Part shown: in pieces, positions 60,783 through 64,000 of the stretch
Numbering within the stretch: the first letter of the stretch is position 1
Layout of the letters: the number at the start of each line of letters is the position of its first letter
NCBI GenBank assembly: GCA_000499405.2
Contig: HG738137.1
Location: 6,944,001 to 7,008,000 of the forward strand
Reading direction: 5' to 3'
DNA length: 64,000 bases
Origin: Onchocerca volvulus
Lineage: Eukaryota; Nematoda; Chromadorea; Rhabditida; Onchocercidae
The notes under the pieces: model-generated
Databases searched by the model: none
Told to the model about the DNA's origin: nothing
What the model saw: only the letters and a program-made list of their open reading frames with translations
Program-made: the position numbers and the translations under genes

Positions 60783-60786
60783 TGAA

Positions 60787-62352
60787 ATGAAAGAGTAAGT
60801 TATCTGATGGATCTCTTCTACGTTGTTGTTATTTTCTTTAGAAATTTTCCTTTTGATTAAACCCGATCTTGAGACTTTTCTTCTTCATTAACATTACTTA
60901 AATTCACATTTCTTAATACTCAGGATGGAAGTATTTTCTTTAATTTTCACTTTTAATGAATTAATCATTATTTTTATCTCAAACAGATTTCTTCTCAAGA
61001 ACTGGAAAATTAAGCAAATTTTAATTAATTAATAGGATATATGAATGGCTGCTTGATTTGTTAACATTTGTTGGATTTTATCTCATTGCCGCATATTGTA
61101 TTGGGGTAGAATTTTATCTGGACCGGATTCGTCGCTACAATGGATTGTCACGCATGAAATATTTACTCAAAACTATAAAAGAAAGCAAATTCATTAATAG
61201 TTCAAATCAAAAACTGGTTGCGGTAATTACCGGAGCGAATGGGACAATTGGCACCGAAATAACACGTTTATTGCTACAAAATAATTTCAAGGTATTTTTA
61301 TTGATCCCTAGATTTCAGCTTGTTTTTCTGTATAAAGACACTAACTGCAACATTAGTTATGTTGCAGTTAGTCTCTCATGTGAATATAATCCATTTTGGT
61401 CTATCTATTCTATTTCTTTGGATCAGCATTCCACATTGATTTTTTTTTCTCGAACTTGGATCATTCAGTATTCGGTATGGACGACTTCCAGTAAGTTTTT
61501 AGTGAAAAAATAAATTGTGCGAGAAAACTTTCGAGGCTTTTTTTTTTCTTGAAGGTTATATGTTTGATTCGGGATCATGACAATGGCGAATGGATGAATA
61601 ATTCTGAATATAAGCCGAATTTAGTGGTGCGAAATGTGGATTTATCCAGTCTTCGGAAGGTAAAGGAAACGGCAAAATTACTCGCAAACGAATATCCCTA
61701 TATAGATCTGATTATTTGCGGTGCCGGTGTAATGCTGCAGCCATTCAGGCTGACAACAGACGGTTTTGAGACCCATTATGCTGTTAATCTCCTTTCCCAC
61801 GCCATGATGCTGAATTACTTGTTGCCATGCATAACTAAATATTCTGCAGGAGAAAGCTATATGCGGGATTGCCGCATTGTGTTCTTATCATCCGCCACTG
61901 CACACTTAGGAGTTTTCCGTTCTGTACTTCAGGATAACTCTCAATTATTTTGCACCTATCGGAATGGTTATCAGGCTTATTCGGCATCGAAATTTGCTGC
62001 ATCCCTATATGCCGAAGAAATGGACAAACAAATGCAGCAAAAACCCGCAGTGACAAACCAACGGACGGTAACCATCATTTCCGTTCATCCGGGTTGCGTC
62101 GCAAGTGGTTTATACAAATATGCAAATACTTTGACTAAAGTCGCGATTTTCCGATTTCTGTGGCCCATAATGAGAAGCCCAGCTTTAGCTGCGGCGGAAA
62201 CAATAGCCCTCGGATGTGCTGATAACTTGAAAGGTGGTTGCTACTATCAGCACATGATACCGATTAAAATTCTATGCAACACAGCAAAAAAACAACAACT
62301 ATATCAATGTATAAGAAACATAATAACAACTATGGAAGAAATACAAGATTGA
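60787..62352 (+). CDS. Membrane-anchored short-chain dehydrogenase/reductase, DHRSX-like
   Basis: NAD(P)-dependent oxidoreductase of unknown substrate. Exons: 60787-60794 (8 bases, tentative), 61036-61291, 61555-62352, about 353 residues. An N-terminal hydrophobic segment (about 8-30, LLDLLTFVGFYLIAAYCIGV) is a likely membrane anchor. The cofactor motif reads TGANGTIG (about 68-75), a variant of TGxxxGxG. The NNAG motif is altered to CGAG. The catalytic serine is in FLSSATAHLG, and the YxxxK pair is in YSASK. HPGCVASGLYKYA and the C-terminal half follow the DHRSX/retinol dehydrogenase-like pattern. The third exon is unusually long and intron-free for this window. AATAAA lies six bases past the stop (62358-62363). 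The start exon is accepted because phase, donor and an adjacent acceptor agree. Confidence 0.85.
61340..61372. repeat. 14-bp inverted repeat in SDR intron 2
   Basis: ACTAACTGCAACAT and its exact complement flank a five-base loop (61354-61358). A small stem-loop of no evident function. Confidence 0.8.
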
Positions 62353-63018
62353 TGTATAATAAAAATTATCAACAGTCAACAAATTTTTTTTGGAAAGATG
62401 AATCTTATATATTTTTCGTTCTGAATAATATGTAACAATATTTCATGCTCATATATTAAATTTTATAAGGATACTTGATGGGAAAGCTGTTGGCAATATT
62501 TCCTGCCTTTATTTCTTACAAATGAACTTTTCTTTTCCCTTTAGTTTGAAAGATATGAAATATTTGTTTAATCTGATCATTCAGAAAGAAGACTGTGGCA
62601 TAAATTGGATATCAAAACAAGTGTACAAGGATGATAAATTGAACATAAATAACAAATGGAAAATATGAAAATAGGAGATATTTTAAAATAAGATCCAAAA
62701 ACGAACTTATTTGAAACTTTGAATTTGAATCTAGAGGGAAATCGAACCGTTTTTTTCTGATGTCCTTCATCAGAAGATTTCTCTTAAAAATTAGAATCAA
62801 TGAAAAAGATAAATTCAGGAAATATAACATAAAGCAATTGATTTCAAGAGCGGATCTAGACACGAATTGCAATTACTTTGAATTCTGGTCTTAAATATAC
62901 AAATAGTCGGAAACAGACGGATGAAATCCGTGAGAAATAATAAAATGCTTGCTGTAATTCCTATTATGAAATAAAGAGATCAATGTTATTAGGATTCTTG
63001 ATTATTTATACAATTTGA
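62353..63018. other. Convergent intergenic region
   Basis: Between the 3' ends of the SDR gene and the edge gene. The minus-strand open frame around 62612-62872 is hydrophobic and AT-driven with no homology; I do not call it a gene. Confidence 0.45.
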
Positions 63019-63927
63019 TTAATCACTATCAGAATCAACTATCAATTTTTGGCGCTTCCGTTTTGAGCTTTTGCTTTCATCCTGAAATTTCATATATAAT
63101 AAAAAATGAATAAAAGGTGTGGAAATGTTTTCTTTACACTTTTGGGGGCACTGGTTCTTCAATTTCTAGCTCTAATTGATGATTTTTGGCTTTTAATCTA
63201 ATTATTATTTGTGGTTCTAACATTGCAGATCACGATTTCTTTTTTTTTTGCTAGTTCAGAAAAACGTAAACATATTGGTGGGTAATTTCTTTGGACATAA
63301 GACTAAGCAAGTAGAATGTCTAAATCATAACAGTAATGATGGATTGTTATGTGGAGGCTATGATTCTGAACTGGAATCGTTTTTTTAATTTCTGCTTACG
63401 TTTTAGCAAAATGATAAGATGCCTTTTTAGTATTCAGTAGTCATGTGTACTCTTGTCTCAATAACTTATTTTGTGGAATGACAGTAAATTGTTCAGAAAT
63501 ATATGATGACTATTTACTACACTAAGTAAACAAATTGAGCATAGCTAATTTCTTACAGTTGTAACTAATCTAAATCATAATTTCGTACGAAAAGCACAAC
63601 AAGTCATAAATATTGAAGACTACAACTGAGATCAAAATAAAATTACATGCCAGCAAATAACTATACAATGAATTAATGTAAACGAGAATATTTAGAAAAT
63701 GGCACTATTCAAGATGAAAATGCCCGACTAGTTCCAAAATGCACAAGTTATTTTTCTGAAATAACCGAATATCAAAATAGAAACTCGGGGGAACATACGT
63801 CGCTCACATCAGTTATTTTTTTTGATGTTTTGGCTCTTCGCAAGGATCGAGCACTCTGAGCATTATCATCATTCAGTATCTCCATCACAGCAAACAACTC
63901 ACTATAGCGTATTCGAAGGGAAGACAC
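63019..63927 (-). CDS. 3' part of an unidentified protein gene, continuing past the right edge
   Basis: Three minus-strand coding segments are visible. 63927-63799 reads VSSLRIRYSELFAVMEILND, then a basic patch RSLRRAKTSKKITDVSD, and ends at a GTATGT donor. A second, ending at 63140, reads EPQIIIRLKAKNHQLELEIE then EPVPPK; its 5' border is unclear, since no acceptor near 63213 fits the phase of the previous segment, so an exon between 63214 and 63798 may be missing. The last, 63081-63019, encodes DESKSSKRKRQKLIVDSDSD and the stop. A C-terminal basic cluster (KRKRQK) looks like a nuclear localisation signal, and the ending resembles CK2-type acidic sites. Family unknown; earlier exons lie outside the window. 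Confidence 0.5.
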
Positions 63928-64000
63928 CTTCAAAATTTAAATAATTCCTAATCAGCACAAGAATTTTATAACCAATTTTATTTTAATAAAAAATAGACTC

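Larger units (their letters stand above)
60189..60786. promoter_or_regulatory. Divergent intergenic region, NEDD4 / SDR
   Basis: About 0.6 kb between two gene starts facing away from each other. It is distinctly less AT-rich between about 60560 and 60680, with GGTTGGGTTGG-like G-rich sequence, and purine-rich around 60740. This is the likely shared promoter, inferred from layout and composition only. Confidence 0.45.

Overview
This window looks like nuclear chromosomal DNA from a nematode, most likely a filarial or other spirurid (clade III) worm. It is strongly AT-rich. The genes are split by many short introns with TTTCAG-type acceptors. Several first coding exons start 1 to 37 bases after a bare splice acceptor, as expected for spliced-leader trans-splicing. 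The proteins are ordinary animal proteins with nematode character. I saw no rRNA, tRNA, CRISPR array, plasmid or prophage. All gene models below were built by eye from homology, splice sites and reading phase; every exon junction listed keeps frame.

Layout from left to right. A 12-exon gene for N-acetylglucosaminyltransferase V (gly-2/MGAT5, +, 797-6819) converges on a 20-exon gene for exocyst subunit Sec5 (-, 8553-16773), with a dead mariner transposase relic between them. Sec5 is divergent from an OTUD7/Cezanne-like deubiquitinase (+, 17673-23151). A gene-poor stretch follows with three small minus-strand genes: a partial lysine-rich protein (24610-25335), a secreted ten-cysteine Ly6-like protein (25863-26798) and a 105-residue basic protein (27669-28233). 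The last of these is head-to-head with an SH2-tyrosine kinase of the FER/FPS type (+, to 31314). Next come lgd/CC2D1 (+, 32656-39394), the replicative helicase subunit mcm-4 (+, 41524-48115) and an ER EF-hand protein of the calumenin/reticulocalbin (CREC) family ending in HDEL (+, 49817-52744). A NEDD4-type HECT ubiquitin ligase (-, 54505-60188) is divergent from a DHRSX-like short-chain dehydrogenase (+, 60787-62352). The right edge holds the 3' end of an unidentified acidic/basic protein on the minus strand.

The genes do not form one pathway. Several do touch membrane traffic and ubiquitin signalling: Sec5 (exocytosis), Lgd (ESCRT-III/endosomal sorting), NEDD4 (ubiquitination of membrane cargo), an OTU deubiquitinase, and the Golgi enzyme MGAT5. 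I read that as coincidence of gene order rather than an operon; the same-strand gaps exceed 1 kb.

The most unusual observations are: an SH2 domain whose FLVR arginine codon reads glycine, in a kinase whose activation segment has no tyrosine; two introns that only fit with GC donors (NEDD4 and mcm-4); a small gene whose first exon may overlap the kinase's first exon on the other strand; three inverted-repeat structures in sec-5 introns; and a scatter of exact two-copy tandem duplications (19 to 44 bp). I did not find a convincing new multi-gene system.
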